NCBI GenBank assembly: GCA_012798135.1
Contig: JAAZNU010000039.1
Location: 124,001 to 188,000 of the forward strand
Direction: 5' to 3'
Length of the DNA: 64,000 bases
Source: Veillonellaceae bacterium
GTDB taxonomy: Bacteria > Bacillota_C > Negativicutes > UBA1444
Positions 19,319 through 28,554 of this stretch are shown here, one piece after another. The translations under genes and the position numbers were made by a program. The notes under the pieces were generated by a model that made no database searches, was not told the DNA's origin, and saw nothing but the letters and a program-made list of their open reading frames with translations. Position 1 is the stretch's first letter. The number at the start of each line of letters is the position of its first letter.

Positions 19319-20448
19319 TACCTTGTTCCCCCCCTCTTCAGACACTGCACGATCCCGTCGGCGATTTGCGGCAATGGCAACACCGTGTCAACCACTCCTG
19401 CTTCAATCGCCGCCTTGGGCATTCCAAACACTACGGATGTCGACTGGTCCTCGGCAATGGTCAGGCCGCGCAGACGTTTGATGGCCTGCATCCCCTTCGC
19501 CCCGTCGTGGCCCATCCCGGTCAGAATCACCCCGATAGTTTTGGCGCCATAAGCTTCGGCAACGGAAACCATCATGGGGTCGACTGCCGGACGCAAGCCG
19601 CCAATTGCCGGTTCTTTATTCAATTTAACAAAGGAACTGCCGCCCTCTTTGCGAATCGTCAGGTGAAAATCCCCCGGCGCTACGAACACGGTTCCGGCAA
19701 CCAAGCGATCATTGTCTTCAGCCTCTTTGACCGTCAACGCGCAGAGGGTATTTAGCCGATCCGCCAACGATTTTGTAAATCCCGGCGGCATATGTTGAAC
19801 CACAATCGCCGGGCACGGCAAGTTGCCTGGCAGGCGGGGCAATACTTCCTGCAAGGCCCGCGGGCCGCCGGTCGAAGTGCCGATCGCCACAACCCAATCG
19901 TTCAGGGGCGGAATGTCGCCGCTGGTCATTGTTGTAAATACCGACGGCGGTTTTGTGGCTGGCACTGGCATACTCGTCGGCGTTGCGGCAGGAATGACGA
20001 GTTTTGGTTTGCTGCCGGTAAACGGCGGGATTTCTCTGGCCTGCAATCGTTTGGGGCTGATCCCCTTAGCTTCGCGACACTTTTGCAACAAATCTCTGGC
20101 GATATCATCAATGCGGGAAATCGACCCGGCCGTTTTAGCCACAAAATCAACAGCCCCCAAGCTGAGCGCCCGGATCGTCGCGTCCGCGCCAGCCTTGGTG
20201 AGACTACTGACCATAATCACTGGCGTCGGCTTCGTCGCCATAATTTTTTCCAAGGCAGACAAACCGTCTAAAACTGGCATCTCTACGTCCAACGTCACTA
20301 CATCCGGCGAATGCTGCACAACTTTTTCAATGGCTTCAACGCCATTTCGGGCTACATCCACCACCTCAAAATCGGACTCCGCTTTAAACAGATCCGATAA
20401 TACCTTGCGCATAAACGCGGAATCGTCAACAACCAACACCCGAATCAA
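19318..20448 (-). CDS. cheB: Chemotaxis methylesterase/glutaminase CheB
   Basis: Response-regulator-controlled methylesterase that removes methyl groups from receptors. About 376 residues: receiver domain with DDSAFMRKVL and phospho-Asp in VVTLDVEMPVLDG; a proline/threonine-rich linker (about 140-180); and the esterase with the catalytic triad in GTSTGGPRALQEVLP, VQHMPPGFT and GMGHDGAKGM. The start is a TTG (20448) 7 nt after GGGGGG; a GTG one codon earlier is the alternative. No cheR is in the window. Confidence 0.96.
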   Translation of the reverse strand: MIRVLVVDDSAFMRKVLSDLFKAESDFEVVDVARNGVEAIEKVVQHSPDVVTLDVEMPVLDGLSALEKIMATKPTPVIMVSSLTKAGADATIRALSLGAVDFVAKTAGSISRIDDIARDLLQKCREAKGISPKRLQAREIPPFTGSKPKLVIPAATPTSMPVPATKPPSVFTTMTSGDIPPLNDWVVAIGTSTGGPRALQEVLPRLPGNLPCPAIVVQHMPPGFTKSLADRLNTLCALTVKEAEDNDRLVAGTVFVAPGDFHLTIRKEGGSSFVKLNKEPAIGGLRPAVDPMMVSVAEAYGAKTIGVILTGMGHDGAKGMQAIKRLRGLTIAEDQSTSVVFGMPKAAIEAGVVDTVLPLPQIADGIVQCLKRGGTR

Positions 20449-20512
20449 CACTATTCCCCCCATAAGGTATTCGACCCTTTATCTGTAAAATCATCTTTTC
20501 GCTGTTAAAAAA

Positions 20513-21400
20513 TTACGATCGTATTGCCAATAGCCGTTGGAACAAACCGCGAATGCCGCGTGGCGCCGGCATCATTTCCTCGCCAAAAATTAATGTATGG
20601 GCAATTTTATCGATACAACGGGCAAACATACTGTCCGGATAAGCAATCATGAGCGGGACCTGGCTGGTTACGGCTTTTTGAACCAGCCGATCTTCAAAGA
20701 CAAATCCCAAATGGGATACGGTCAAACCCAAGAATCTTTGCGACACTTTCGAAAGTTTGTTGACCACGCCGTCTCCTTCCGCAACTTCCCGCACCCGGTT
20801 GACCACTAAGCGAACCGGGGAAGTTCCGCCGTGGGAAGCGTACGTCTTTATGACCGCATAGGCGTCTGTTACGGCGGTCGGCTCCGGCGTGGTGATCACA
20901 ATGACTTCATCGGCGGCCATGACAAAATTCAGGACCATGCGGTTCAAGCCAGCACCGGTGTCAATGAGAATAACATCGGCCCAACTATCAAACTGCCCTA
21001 CCTGATTCAAGAAAAACTGCAGTTGAACGTCGGACAAATTCGACAAGTCGTAAATCCCGGAACCGCCGGAAATGAATTTGATGCCCAAGGGACCGTCCGC
21101 CACCACATCATTTAGCGAATATCCTCCCTGCATTACCTGCAAAAGATTGCCAGGTGGCGAACTCCCTAAAATCACATCGACATTCGACAAACCCAAATCG
21201 GCATCAATCACCAGAACTTTTTTTCCATGCCGGGCAAAAGCAATGGCCAAGGCAACCGTAAAATTAGTCTTGCCCACACCACCTTTTCCGCTGGTTACGG
21301 TGATTACCCGTGCTTGCGTCGGAATCGGCTTTAGTATGGGGCTACGGGTATTACCCATCATTTCATGCATTTGCCGCAGTTTATTCGCCTGGTCGTTCAT
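20513..21400 (-). CDS. flhG: Flagellar number/placement ATPase FlhG (YlxH, MinD-like)
   Basis: MinD/ParA-type ATPase that works with FlhF to set flagellar number and position. The 295 residues begin with a DQANKLRQM helix, the segment that stimulates the FlhF GTPase in homologs, then the deviant Walker A GKGGVGKTNFTVALA, VIDADLGLSNVDVILG and LIDTGAGLNRMV. A C-terminal amphipathic region (GLFQRLLA) fits membrane binding. It overlaps flhF by 4 nt. Confidence 0.95.
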   Translation of the reverse strand: MNDQANKLRQMHEMMGNTRSPILKPIPTQARVITVTSGKGGVGKTNFTVALAIAFARHGKKVLVIDADLGLSNVDVILGSSPPGNLLQVMQGGYSLNDVVADGPLGIKFISGGSGIYDLSNLSDVQLQFFLNQVGQFDSWADVILIDTGAGLNRMVLNFVMAADEVIVITTPEPTAVTDAYAVIKTYASHGGTSPVRLVVNRVREVAEGDGVVNKLSKVSQRFLGLTVSHLGFVFEDRLVQKAVTSQVPLMIAYPDSMFARCIDKIAHTLIFGEEMMPAPRGIRGLFQRLLAIRS

Positions 21401-22524
21401 ATGACGCCTCGCAACAGTAAAGATATCAATCGCTCTGGATTGGCCGGTTCAATGTCATCCGGAACATTCTGTCCCGTCGTTATATAGGACAACGTTTTGG
21501 GAGCGTGAACCAGCAAACTGAATACCGTTCCCAAATTACAGGCCTCATCAATCTTCGTAAACAGATATTTTTGCGGGTTTGATTCCTGAAACCGACGAAC
21601 TGCCTGCATACACTCCGCAAATTTCGTGGTCGCACTCAAAACGAGCTGTTTCTCGATTTCCGGGTTCACTGCCATCAAGGCGTTCAACTCCGCCATCTGT
21701 GGTTGGTTGGCGGGACTTCGTCCCGCTGTGTCAATCAACACCAACTGCTTATCCTGATGGCGCGCCAGGGCCTGACGCAGTTCTTGCGGTGTGTAAACAA
21801 CCTCGATCGGGATGCCGATTAAGTCGGCGTATGTTCTGAGTTGCTCCACTGCGGCAATTCGGTAGGTGTCGGCAGTTATTAAAGCAACCCGATATTTTTC
21901 CCGCAGTGCAAAATTGGCCGCCAATTTTGCGACGGTCGTAGTTTTCCCCACGCCGGTCGGTCCGATCAATGCAACCATTTTGCAATAACCGGAACGGAGG
22001 GTGATCCCTGCCGCATTCTGAAAAACCGGAAACAACCGGTCTCTAAGCAGCGGGTAGTATTTGTCCAAACTTGTCGTCCCGGCTGTCGGAATTCCCTTTA
22101 ACAGCATCTCCGCGGCGAAAGGTTCAATATCATTTTGCCGAAGCCACTCCTGTATGGCTGGATTTCGGCTGTACTCCACCTGATCGGAATTTGCCGGTTC
22201 CGTGTTGCGTTGCAGGGATGCCATGGCCGATTCCAAGGTTTTACGCATGCTGGCCAATTCCAGATGAACGGCCAGCAGTTTGGCATCAGCCGTTTTATCT
22301 TCTGCAGACCCCAGTTCCCGCGGCAACGGTGTGACCTTCTTCGGCGGAGCCGGATTCGGATCGATCGCGGCCGTTACCTCGAAAATCTCTGTCGCCAGCA
22401 TGCCCAAAATGCCGCCTTGTCGCAATCGCCGGGTTTGCAGAATCACTGCGTCTCGCCCCAGATCCGCTTTAACTTCGGCCAAGGCTTCCGCCAGCGTCGG
22501 CGCCCGAAAAGTCTTGACTTTCAA
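21397..22524 (-). CDS. flhF: Flagellar biosynthesis SRP-like GTPase FlhF
   Basis: Signal-recognition-particle-type GTPase that directs flagellar placement. The 375 residues comprise a basic N-terminal B domain beginning MKVKTFRAPTLAEALAEVKA, an N domain, and the G domain with GPTGVGKTTTVAKLAA, LITADTYRIAAVEQL, LIDTAGRSP and FTKIDEA. The start is TTG immediately after the flhA stop (TAATTG); the family N-terminus (MKVK) supports it, with AGGGATGG inside the flhA tail as ribosome site. Confidence 0.96.
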   Translation of the reverse strand: MKVKTFRAPTLAEALAEVKADLGRDAVILQTRRLRQGGILGMLATEIFEVTAAIDPNPAPPKKVTPLPRELGSAEDKTADAKLLAVHLELASMRKTLESAMASLQRNTEPANSDQVEYSRNPAIQEWLRQNDIEPFAAEMLLKGIPTAGTTSLDKYYPLLRDRLFPVFQNAAGITLRSGYCKMVALIGPTGVGKTTTVAKLAANFALREKYRVALITADTYRIAAVEQLRTYADLIGIPIEVVYTPQELRQALARHQDKQLVLIDTAGRSPANQPQMAELNALMAVNPEIEKQLVLSATTKFAECMQAVRRFQESNPQKYLFTKIDEACNLGTVFSLLVHAPKTLSYITTGQNVPDDIEPANPERLISLLLRGVI

Positions 22525-24588
22525 TTACGCTTTCACCATCCCTAATGACTGAACTTCAATCTGATTTTCCAATTCGGCGAAGGACAAAATCACCAGATTG
22601 GGCGCAAGCCGCTCGGTCAGCTTGCGCACATATAACCGGGAAGCCGGACTGGTTAATAGAATTGGGTGATAGCCAGCCGACGTCAATTTTTGAAGCTCTT
22701 TGGCCAGACTATTGATAAACTGTTGCGTAGTTACGGGGTCCAAACTGACAAAGCTACCCCTGTCAGAGTGCTGAACCGAAGATACAATCTGGTTTTCCGT
22801 TTGCGGATCCAATGTCAGACAAGTCAACACGTTGTTTTGAATATATTGACGAGTAATATTTCTGGACAAGGAACGACGAACATATTCCGCCAATATTTCA
22901 GGATCCTTGGTAAACGAGGCTGAATCCGCCAATGTTTCCAGAATGGTGACCAGATCTCGGACCGGTACTCGCTCCCGAAGCAGGCAGACCAGCACTTTTT
23001 GGATCTCGCCAATGGACATCATGGCTGGAACCAGTTCGGAAACAACCGCCGGATGATCCTGTTTAACGGAATCAATCAGAGTCTGGACGTCCTGTCTGCC
23101 AAGGAGCTCGTCCGCATGTCCTTTCACGATTTCCGTCAGGTGCGTTGCCAATACGGAAATGGGGTCGACCACAGTATAGCCGCACAATTCCGCGCGCTCC
23201 CTAAAGGCTTCGCTGATCCAGGTCGCCGGCAGGCCAAAGGCCGGTTCGGTGGTGGCTTCGCCCGGTATCTCTTCGGTAACCGTTCCCGGATTCATTGCTA
23301 AAAAGTGATCAAGTAATAATTCGCCTCGGGCAACCTCAATTCCCTTTATTTTTATCACATATGCATTGGGTTTTAGTTGAATATTGTCGCGAATCCGGAT
23401 GGTGGGAACCACAATCCCCATCTCCAGCGCGCACTGGCGCCGGATCATAACAACGCGGTCCAATAGATTCCCGCCTTGGGCGACATCCACCAATGGGATC
23501 AGGCTGTAGCCGATTTCCAGTTCAATCGGATCCACCTGCAGCAACGACACGATGCTTTCCGGTTTGCGTACTTCTTCCCGCTCCTTCTCTTCCTGTTTGA
23601 TTACTTCGGTTTCCGCGGCGGTAGTCGCCGTTTTTTGCAATACATAGCCGACGCCGGCCACAATGAGGGCGATGGCCACAAACGGAATTCCCGGCAGTCC
23701 GGGGACGGCTGCCAATAAGGTCAGCACGCCGGCGACCAAAAAGAAGACCCGGGGATGGGCCAGCAATTGCGCCGCAATATCATGTCCCAAATTCTCGTCC
23801 GAAGCCGCCCGGGTAACGACAAGTCCGGTAGCGGTGGAAATGAGCAAAGCCGGGATCTGGTTGACCAGACCTTCCCCGACCGTTAACAGCGTATAGGCTT
23901 GCAGCGCCTGTAAAATTGACATGTCTCGTTGGACCATGCCGATAATGAATCCGCCGATAATGTTCACAACAATAATCACAATGGCGGCAATGGCATCGCC
24001 TTTGACAAACTTACTGGCGCCATCCATGGCGCCATAGAAATCCGCTTCGCGCTGCACATTTCGGCGACGCGTCCTGGCCTCGGCATCAGAAATCAAGCCG
24101 GCGTTGAGGTCTGCGTCAATCGCCATCTGTTTACCAGGCATAGCATCCAAGGTGAATCGGGCGGCAACTTCCGCGACCCGCTCCGCGCCACGGGTAATAA
24201 CGATAAACTGAATCAAAATGAGGATGATAAACACAATGAACCCCACCACGGCATTGCCGCCAACAACGAAGGTTCCGAAGGCCATGATGACTTCGCCCGC
24301 GTACCCATATAACAGAATCAGGCGAGTTGAAGAAACATTGAGGGCCAGACGAAACAAAGTGGTAACGAGCAGCAGAGACGGAAAGACCGAAAATTGCAGG
24401 GGCTCGACATTGTATATGGATATCATGACAATGGTCAAGGACAAGGTTATGTTGAGCGCCAACAGCAAGTCCAGTAAAAAAGGCGGCATTGGAATAATCA
24501 TCATGATAACGATGGTTACCACGCCTAATGCCAGAATGACATCGCTGAACTGATTCAATTTGCTGATAATCGTATTTTTATCCGCCAT
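22525..24588 (-). CDS. flhA: Flagellar type III export gate protein FlhA
   Basis: Large export-gate subunit of the flagellar secretion system. The 687 residues have about eight N-terminal membrane helices (to about residue 320) with the conserved FHIPEP-type loop region (RVAEVAARFTLDAMPGKQMA, DADLNAGLISDAEARTRR), then a cytoplasmic domain that docks export chaperones (about 340-687). The TAA stop abuts the flhF TTG. Normal length for the family. Confidence 0.98.
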   Translation of the reverse strand: MADKNTIISKLNQFSDVILALGVVTIVIMMIIPMPPFLLDLLLALNITLSLTIVMISIYNVEPLQFSVFPSLLLVTTLFRLALNVSSTRLILLYGYAGEVIMAFGTFVVGGNAVVGFIVFIILILIQFIVITRGAERVAEVAARFTLDAMPGKQMAIDADLNAGLISDAEARTRRRNVQREADFYGAMDGASKFVKGDAIAAIVIIVVNIIGGFIIGMVQRDMSILQALQAYTLLTVGEGLVNQIPALLISTATGLVVTRAASDENLGHDIAAQLLAHPRVFFLVAGVLTLLAAVPGLPGIPFVAIALIVAGVGYVLQKTATTAAETEVIKQEEKEREEVRKPESIVSLLQVDPIELEIGYSLIPLVDVAQGGNLLDRVVMIRRQCALEMGIVVPTIRIRDNIQLKPNAYVIKIKGIEVARGELLLDHFLAMNPGTVTEEIPGEATTEPAFGLPATWISEAFRERAELCGYTVVDPISVLATHLTEIVKGHADELLGRQDVQTLIDSVKQDHPAVVSELVPAMMSIGEIQKVLVCLLRERVPVRDLVTILETLADSASFTKDPEILAEYVRRSLSRNITRQYIQNNVLTCLTLDPQTENQIVSSVQHSDRGSFVSLDPVTTQQFINSLAKELQKLTSAGYHPILLTSPASRLYVRKLTERLAPNLVILSFAELENQIEVQSLGMVKA

Positions 24589-24612
24589 TCAATATCTCCA
24601 ACCCGACACCAT

Positions 24613-25758
24613 TCAGGTAATTTTCCGTTTCAATCGGTAAACGTAAGCCAAAACTTCGGCAACCGCCTTATATAATTCCGGCGGAATCAGATCGCCGATT
24701 TCGGCGGTCTTGAACAAAGCCTGCGCCAAGGGCTTGTTCTCGACGATGATTACATCGTTCTCTTTAGCGATCTCTTTAATCCGTTGGGCGATAAAATCCG
24801 AGCCTTTGGCCACCACAGTCGGTGCGTCCATGCCGGTTTCATATTTTATCGCAACCGCAAAATGGGTCGGGTTCGTCACCACGACATCCGCTTTCGGGAC
24901 TTCCGACATCATTCGCCGCATCGCCATCGCGCGTTGTTTTTCCCGGATTTTTCCCTTGATCTGGGGATTGCCTTCGGTTTGTTTCATTTCCTCCTTAACT
25001 TCTTGCTTGCTCATCTTTAGGTTTTGCATATGTTCCCACCATTGGTAACCGTAGTCGAGAATTGCCAAAACCAAAATGACCAAGGCAATTTGAAAGGCCA
25101 GGTCATAAATAATAGCCGCCAAAACTGCAAAGGCTTCCGGTAGTTCGGCCATCATCAGGGAAGGAATCCGCATTGCTTCTTCCCTGAGATACCGATAAAT
25201 GAAATAGCCCACGACAATAATCTTCAACAGCGATTTCACGAGTTCAACAACGGATCGTTTGGAAAAAATCCGGCCGAACCCGGCAATAGGATTAATTCGA
25301 CTAAACTGCGGCATAATCAATTCCGGGGCAAAGTTGAAACCGACCTGGAGAAAGGACACGGTGACGGAAACGACCAATACCGCCAACAATATCGGCAACA
25401 CTATCTCCAGGAACACCAGACCGGCATTCAAAATGAGCAAATGGACCGTCTCGATCGTAAAGTCGCCCTGAACATTCAGCTCACCGAAAACATACCGCAT
25501 GTAACCGGCAATTTTCCCGTACATATAGGAACCGGCGGCCTTCAGCGCCACAAACGCCGCCAAAATCACAAAGACCGAACTCAGTTCGGCGCTTTTGGCG
25601 ACTTGTCCTTTTTTTCGACTCTCCTCTTTCTTGCGCTGAGTCGGTTCTTCGGTCTTTTCCGCCGAATCAAACCGCTGCAGGTCAAAGGCAAAGCGTTTAC
25701 CGGGGTGTTCCGCCGACCTCCGCCAATATCTTGAAGAAATCTCGATAAATTCCTTCAA
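24613..25758 (-). CDS. flhB: Flagellar type III export switch protein FlhB
   Basis: Export-gate component whose self-cleavage switches secretion from hook to filament substrates. About 381 residues: an N-terminal segment with FDLQRFDSAEKTEEPT, four membrane helices, and the cytoplasmic domain with the autocleavage motif NPTH in VVTNPTHFAVAIKY. I prefer a TTG start at 25758, 6 nt after GGAGG; ATG 25782 has no ribosome site. Either choice starts inside fliR, overlapping it by 62 or 86 nt. A stand-alone FlhB C-terminal homolog is encoded at 54628-54930. Confidence 0.95.
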   Translation of the reverse strand: MKEFIEISSRYWRRSAEHPGKRFAFDLQRFDSAEKTEEPTQRKKEESRKKGQVAKSAELSSVFVILAAFVALKAAGSYMYGKIAGYMRYVFGELNVQGDFTIETVHLLILNAGLVFLEIVLPILLAVLVVSVTVSFLQVGFNFAPELIMPQFSRINPIAGFGRIFSKRSVVELVKSLLKIIVVGYFIYRYLREEAMRIPSLMMAELPEAFAVLAAIIYDLAFQIALVILVLAILDYGYQWWEHMQNLKMSKQEVKEEMKQTEGNPQIKGKIREKQRAMAMRRMMSEVPKADVVVTNPTHFAVAIKYETGMDAPTVVAKGSDFIAQRIKEIAKENDVIIVENKPLAQALFKTAEIGDLIPPELYKAVAEVLAYVYRLKRKIT

Positions 25759-26488
25759 AGCCGACCTCCAAAAATGCAACATAGAATGGCAAAATCAAAA
25801 ACAACATGAAAATACCGACAATCAGTTTTCCGGTTATCCCTACGACAAACACATTCATCTGCGGCATCAGGCGAGCCAGGATGCCCAAAGCGACATCCGT
25901 CATCAAAATCGTTCCCAATATTGGCAGGGCCAGTCGAAGCGCCATCACAAACATGTTGGCAACGGCATCGACCAAAAACTCCGTTACATTGGCAAATTGG
26001 GGCTGTACACCCAAGGGAACCGCCCGGAAATTTTCAGCCAGCGCGGAAATCAGGATATGATGTCCTTGCAAGGCCAGAAAGATCGTCAAAGCGATCAGAT
26101 ATTTAAAATTACCGACCAAAGGAACCTGCTGGCCGAACTGTGGATCAAAAACATTCACCATGCCAAAGCCGATTTGCATATCAATCAGTTGCCCAGCCAT
26201 CTGAACGGCCTGGAGAAACAAAGAAGCAACAAATCCGGCTGAAAGGCCGTATAACAGCTCCAACATCAGCCACCACATCAGAACCAGCAATGACGTCGGT
26301 TCACGATACTCAGACAGCACGGACAGCGGTAGCATGAACAAGGCCAACAGGGCGGACAAGCCGACCCTGGCATAAACCGGAATCGTTTTGCTGGCAAACA
26401 CCGGCGCGCTTGTCAAAGTTCCGGTAATCCGGCTGAATACCAACAGAAACTGTATGAATTGATTGGCTAGCTCAGCGGGAAAATCCAC
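25697..26488 (-). CDS. fliR: Flagellar export gate protein FliR
   Basis: Integral membrane subunit of the FliPQR export channel. 263 residues with about six hydrophobic segments; includes FSRITGTLTSAPVFASKTIP and GQLIDMQIGFGMVNVFDP, both conserved in the family. It ends at a TAA inside the flhB reading frame, giving an unusually long overlap with flhB. Confidence 0.96.
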   Translation of the reverse strand: MDFPAELANQFIQFLLVFSRITGTLTSAPVFASKTIPVYARVGLSALLALFMLPLSVLSEYREPTSLLVLMWWLMLELLYGLSAGFVASLFLQAVQMAGQLIDMQIGFGMVNVFDPQFGQQVPLVGNFKYLIALTIFLALQGHHILISALAENFRAVPLGVQPQFANVTEFLVDAVANMFVMALRLALPILGTILMTDVALGILARLMPQMNVFVVGITGKLIVGIFMLFLILPFYVAFLEVGFEGIYRDFFKILAEVGGTPR

Positions 26489-26501
26489 TCGTGCCTCCGA
26501 A

Positions 26502-26771
26502 TCAGCGAATAACCATGTTGAAAGAAGTTAAGATTTCTCGCGTGTAATCCACCATCATTCCCAAAATCCAAGGCCCAAATATAAGAATCGCCACAAATGT
26601 GGCAATAATTTTAGGAACAAAAACCAACGTTTGCTCCTGAATCTGGGTGGTTGCCTGGAAAATGCTCACAACAACGCCAACAATCAAACCAAGTCCCAGC
26701 ATGGGGGCAGCTACCAACATTACGACAAATAGCGCCTCACGTCCAATTTGAATCGCCAAATCCTGAGTCAT
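26502..26771 (-). CDS. fliQ: Flagellar export gate protein FliQ
   Basis: Small two-helix membrane subunit of the FliPQR channel. The 89 residues include AIQIGREALFVVMLVAAPML and ATTQIQEQTLVFVPKI, which is the conserved loop and second-helix start. Order fliP-fliQ-fliR is standard. Confidence 0.97.
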   Translation of the reverse strand: MTQDLAIQIGREALFVVMLVAAPMLGLGLIVGVVVSIFQATTQIQEQTLVFVPKIIATFVAILIFGPWILGMMVDYTREILTSFNMVIR

Positions 26772-26783
26772 CCTGAAGTCCTC

Positions 26784-27599
26784 CTAATTAAACGACAATA
26801 ACAGAGACCGGACAACCAGATGCCATCCGTCCACCAGAATAAACAATAGCACTTTAAACGGCAACGATATCATGACCGGCGGTACCATCATCATCCCCAT
26901 CGACATCAAGGTACTGGCGACAACCATGTCAACCACAATAAACGGAATATAAATCAGAAAACCGATTTGGAATGCCGTCTTGAGTTCACTGATGATAAAT
27001 GCCGGAATCAATACTGTGGTTGGAACATCATTTTGGGTTTCCGGCCGTGGTCCATTGGTCAGGTTAACAAACAAGGCAATGTCGTTTTCCCGTGCCTGTT
27101 TGAACATAAATTCGCGCAGAGGTTTGAGTGCTTCGGTAGTTGCTGCTTCCTGCGACAGCGTTCCCGCCAGGTAAGGTTGCCAGGCGTTTTTATTGACCTG
27201 GTCCAAGTAAGGCGACATTGTAAAAAAAGTCAAAAACAGCGCCAATCCCACGATCACTTGGTTTGGCGGCATTTGTTGCGTTGCTAGGGCACTGCGCAGA
27301 AATGACAAAACAACTATGATGCGCGTAAACGCCGTCATCATGATAATGATGGACGGCGCTAGAGACAAAATGGTCAGTATCAGTAATATTTGCAGACTAA
27401 GAGCCACATCTTGCGGTTTACTGGCCGGCTCGACCCCGATATTCACATTCGGAAGCGGGATCAGTGGTGCAGCTTCCGCACAGACGGATACACAGAGCAA
27501 CAACAGACATCCCAATAAAAGTACCCGGCGATTTCCGGCGAAAAGCCTGTTCCATGCAGAAATTAACGACAACCGTCCCCTACCTCTTCTCTTGGTCAT
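26784..27599 (-). CDS. fliP: Flagellar export gate protein FliP
   Basis: Channel-forming subunit of the flagellar export gate, about 271 residues. An N-terminal signal sequence (RRVLLLGCLLLLCVSVCAEA) is followed by a short periplasmic stretch and the conserved IIMMTAFTRIIVVLSFLR, QQMPPNQVIVGLALFLTFF, and FLIYIPFIVVDMVVASTLMS. Its 5' end overlaps the 3' end of fliO by about 20 nt. An ATG pair gives two possible adjacent starts. Confidence 0.97.
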   Translation of the reverse strand: MTKRRGRGRLSLISAWNRLFAGNRRVLLLGCLLLLCVSVCAEAAPLIPLPNVNIGVEPASKPQDVALSLQILLILTILSLAPSIIIMMTAFTRIIVVLSFLRSALATQQMPPNQVIVGLALFLTFFTMSPYLDQVNKNAWQPYLAGTLSQEAATTEALKPLREFMFKQARENDIALFVNLTNGPRPETQNDVPTTVLIPAFIISELKTAFQIGFLIYIPFIVVDMVVASTLMSMGMMMVPPVMISLPFKVLLFILVDGWHLVVRSLLLSFN

Positions 27600-28158
27600 C
27601 ATTCTTGTCCGCGCCGACCGACGGCGAAAACATTCCGGGAAATCTGTCCCGAATTTGTTTCAGAGCGGAAATTTGACTGCCAAGGGCAGCTTCGAACGAA
27701 GGCACGGCAGCTTGAGCAATTTCGCGGATCCGGGCGATCTCCTCCGGCGAGTCAATAGCAAACAACATTTGAATCGTATGTTCGGTGGCACCTACGACAA
27801 AGAACCGTCCCGCCATCTCCACAAGATGAATATTGCGATTCGGTCCTAAGGCGAGTGTCATATGTATGGCGGTTCCTGCGCTATGAGAAATCCCGCCCAT
27901 TTTGGTTGCCAGAAAACGCGAGGCAAGGTAGGCCAAGAAAATAACCCCGATAAACAGCAAGATCAGGGACAACACATACGCGAAGGTTCCCCACGCGGTT
28001 CCCACCGGTTTGGCCGCTGGATCCTGATATTGCAGATAACCCGGCGCCGCTGACGGGCTAACCGGTTCCGCTGCCGCAGCCAACCCAATCACTCCGCAAA
28101 CCAGAGTTAATCCGATTACACAGGCCAGACAACGGCGGAACGCCGTTCCCCAGATCAT
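27580..28158 (-). CDS. fliO: Flagellar export apparatus assembly protein FliO (FliZ)
   Basis: Chaperone-like membrane protein for FliP assembly. The 192 residues comprise a signal-like N-terminus (CLACVIGLTLVCGVIGLAAA), an extracytoplasmic stretch, one clear membrane helix (FAYVLSLILLFIGVIFLAYL), and a cytoplasmic domain with MTLALGPNRNIHLVEMAGRF typical of FliO. It is poorly conserved as a family but the position between cheY and fliP is decisive. Confidence 0.93.
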   Translation of the reverse strand: MIWGTAFRRCLACVIGLTLVCGVIGLAAAAEPVSPSAAPGYLQYQDPAAKPVGTAWGTFAYVLSLILLFIGVIFLAYLASRFLATKMGGISHSAGTAIHMTLALGPNRNIHLVEMAGRFFVVGATEHTIQMLFAIDSPEEIARIREIAQAAVPSFEAALGSQISALKQIRDRFPGMFSPSVGADKNDDQEKR

Positions 28159-28162
28159 TTAA

Positions 28163-28525
28163 CTAACCGACGGCCTTGCGGATTGCTTCCAACACGCGAT
28201 CTGGCTGGAATGGTTTCACAATGAAATCACGGGCGCCGGATTGGATCGATTCGATCACCATCGCCTGTTGGCCCATAGCGCTACACATGATAATTTTCGC
28301 TTGCGGATCAATTTTCTTGATTTCTTTGACGGCGCTAATTCCATCCATTTCCGGCATCGTGATGTCCATAGTCGTCAGATCCGGCTTGAGTTCCTTATAT
28401 TTCTCGACCGCCTGCAATCCATTGGCCCCTTCGCCAACGACCTCGAACCCGTTTTTGGAAAGAATGTCCTTGATCATCATTCGCATGAATGCCGCGTCAT
28501 CGACTACCAAGACTCGCAATCCCAT
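28163..28525 (-). CDS. cheY: Chemotaxis response regulator CheY
   Basis: Single-domain response regulator that binds the flagellar switch when phosphorylated. The 120 residues have the acidic pocket VVDDAAFMR, phospho-Asp in DLTTMDITMPEMDG, the Thr/Ser switch position in CSAMGQQ, and Lys in DFIVKPF. Located between fliY and fliO exactly as in B. subtilis. FliY (an internal CheY-P phosphatase of the switch) is immediately upstream. Confidence 0.97.
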   Translation of the reverse strand: MGLRVLVVDDAAFMRMMIKDILSKNGFEVVGEGANGLQAVEKYKELKPDLTTMDITMPEMDGISAVKEIKKIDPQAKIIMCSAMGQQAMVIESIQSGARDFIVKPFQPDRVLEAIRKAVG

Positions 28526-28554
28526 CAGAAATCCCCTTCCTTACCTTCTTTGAT

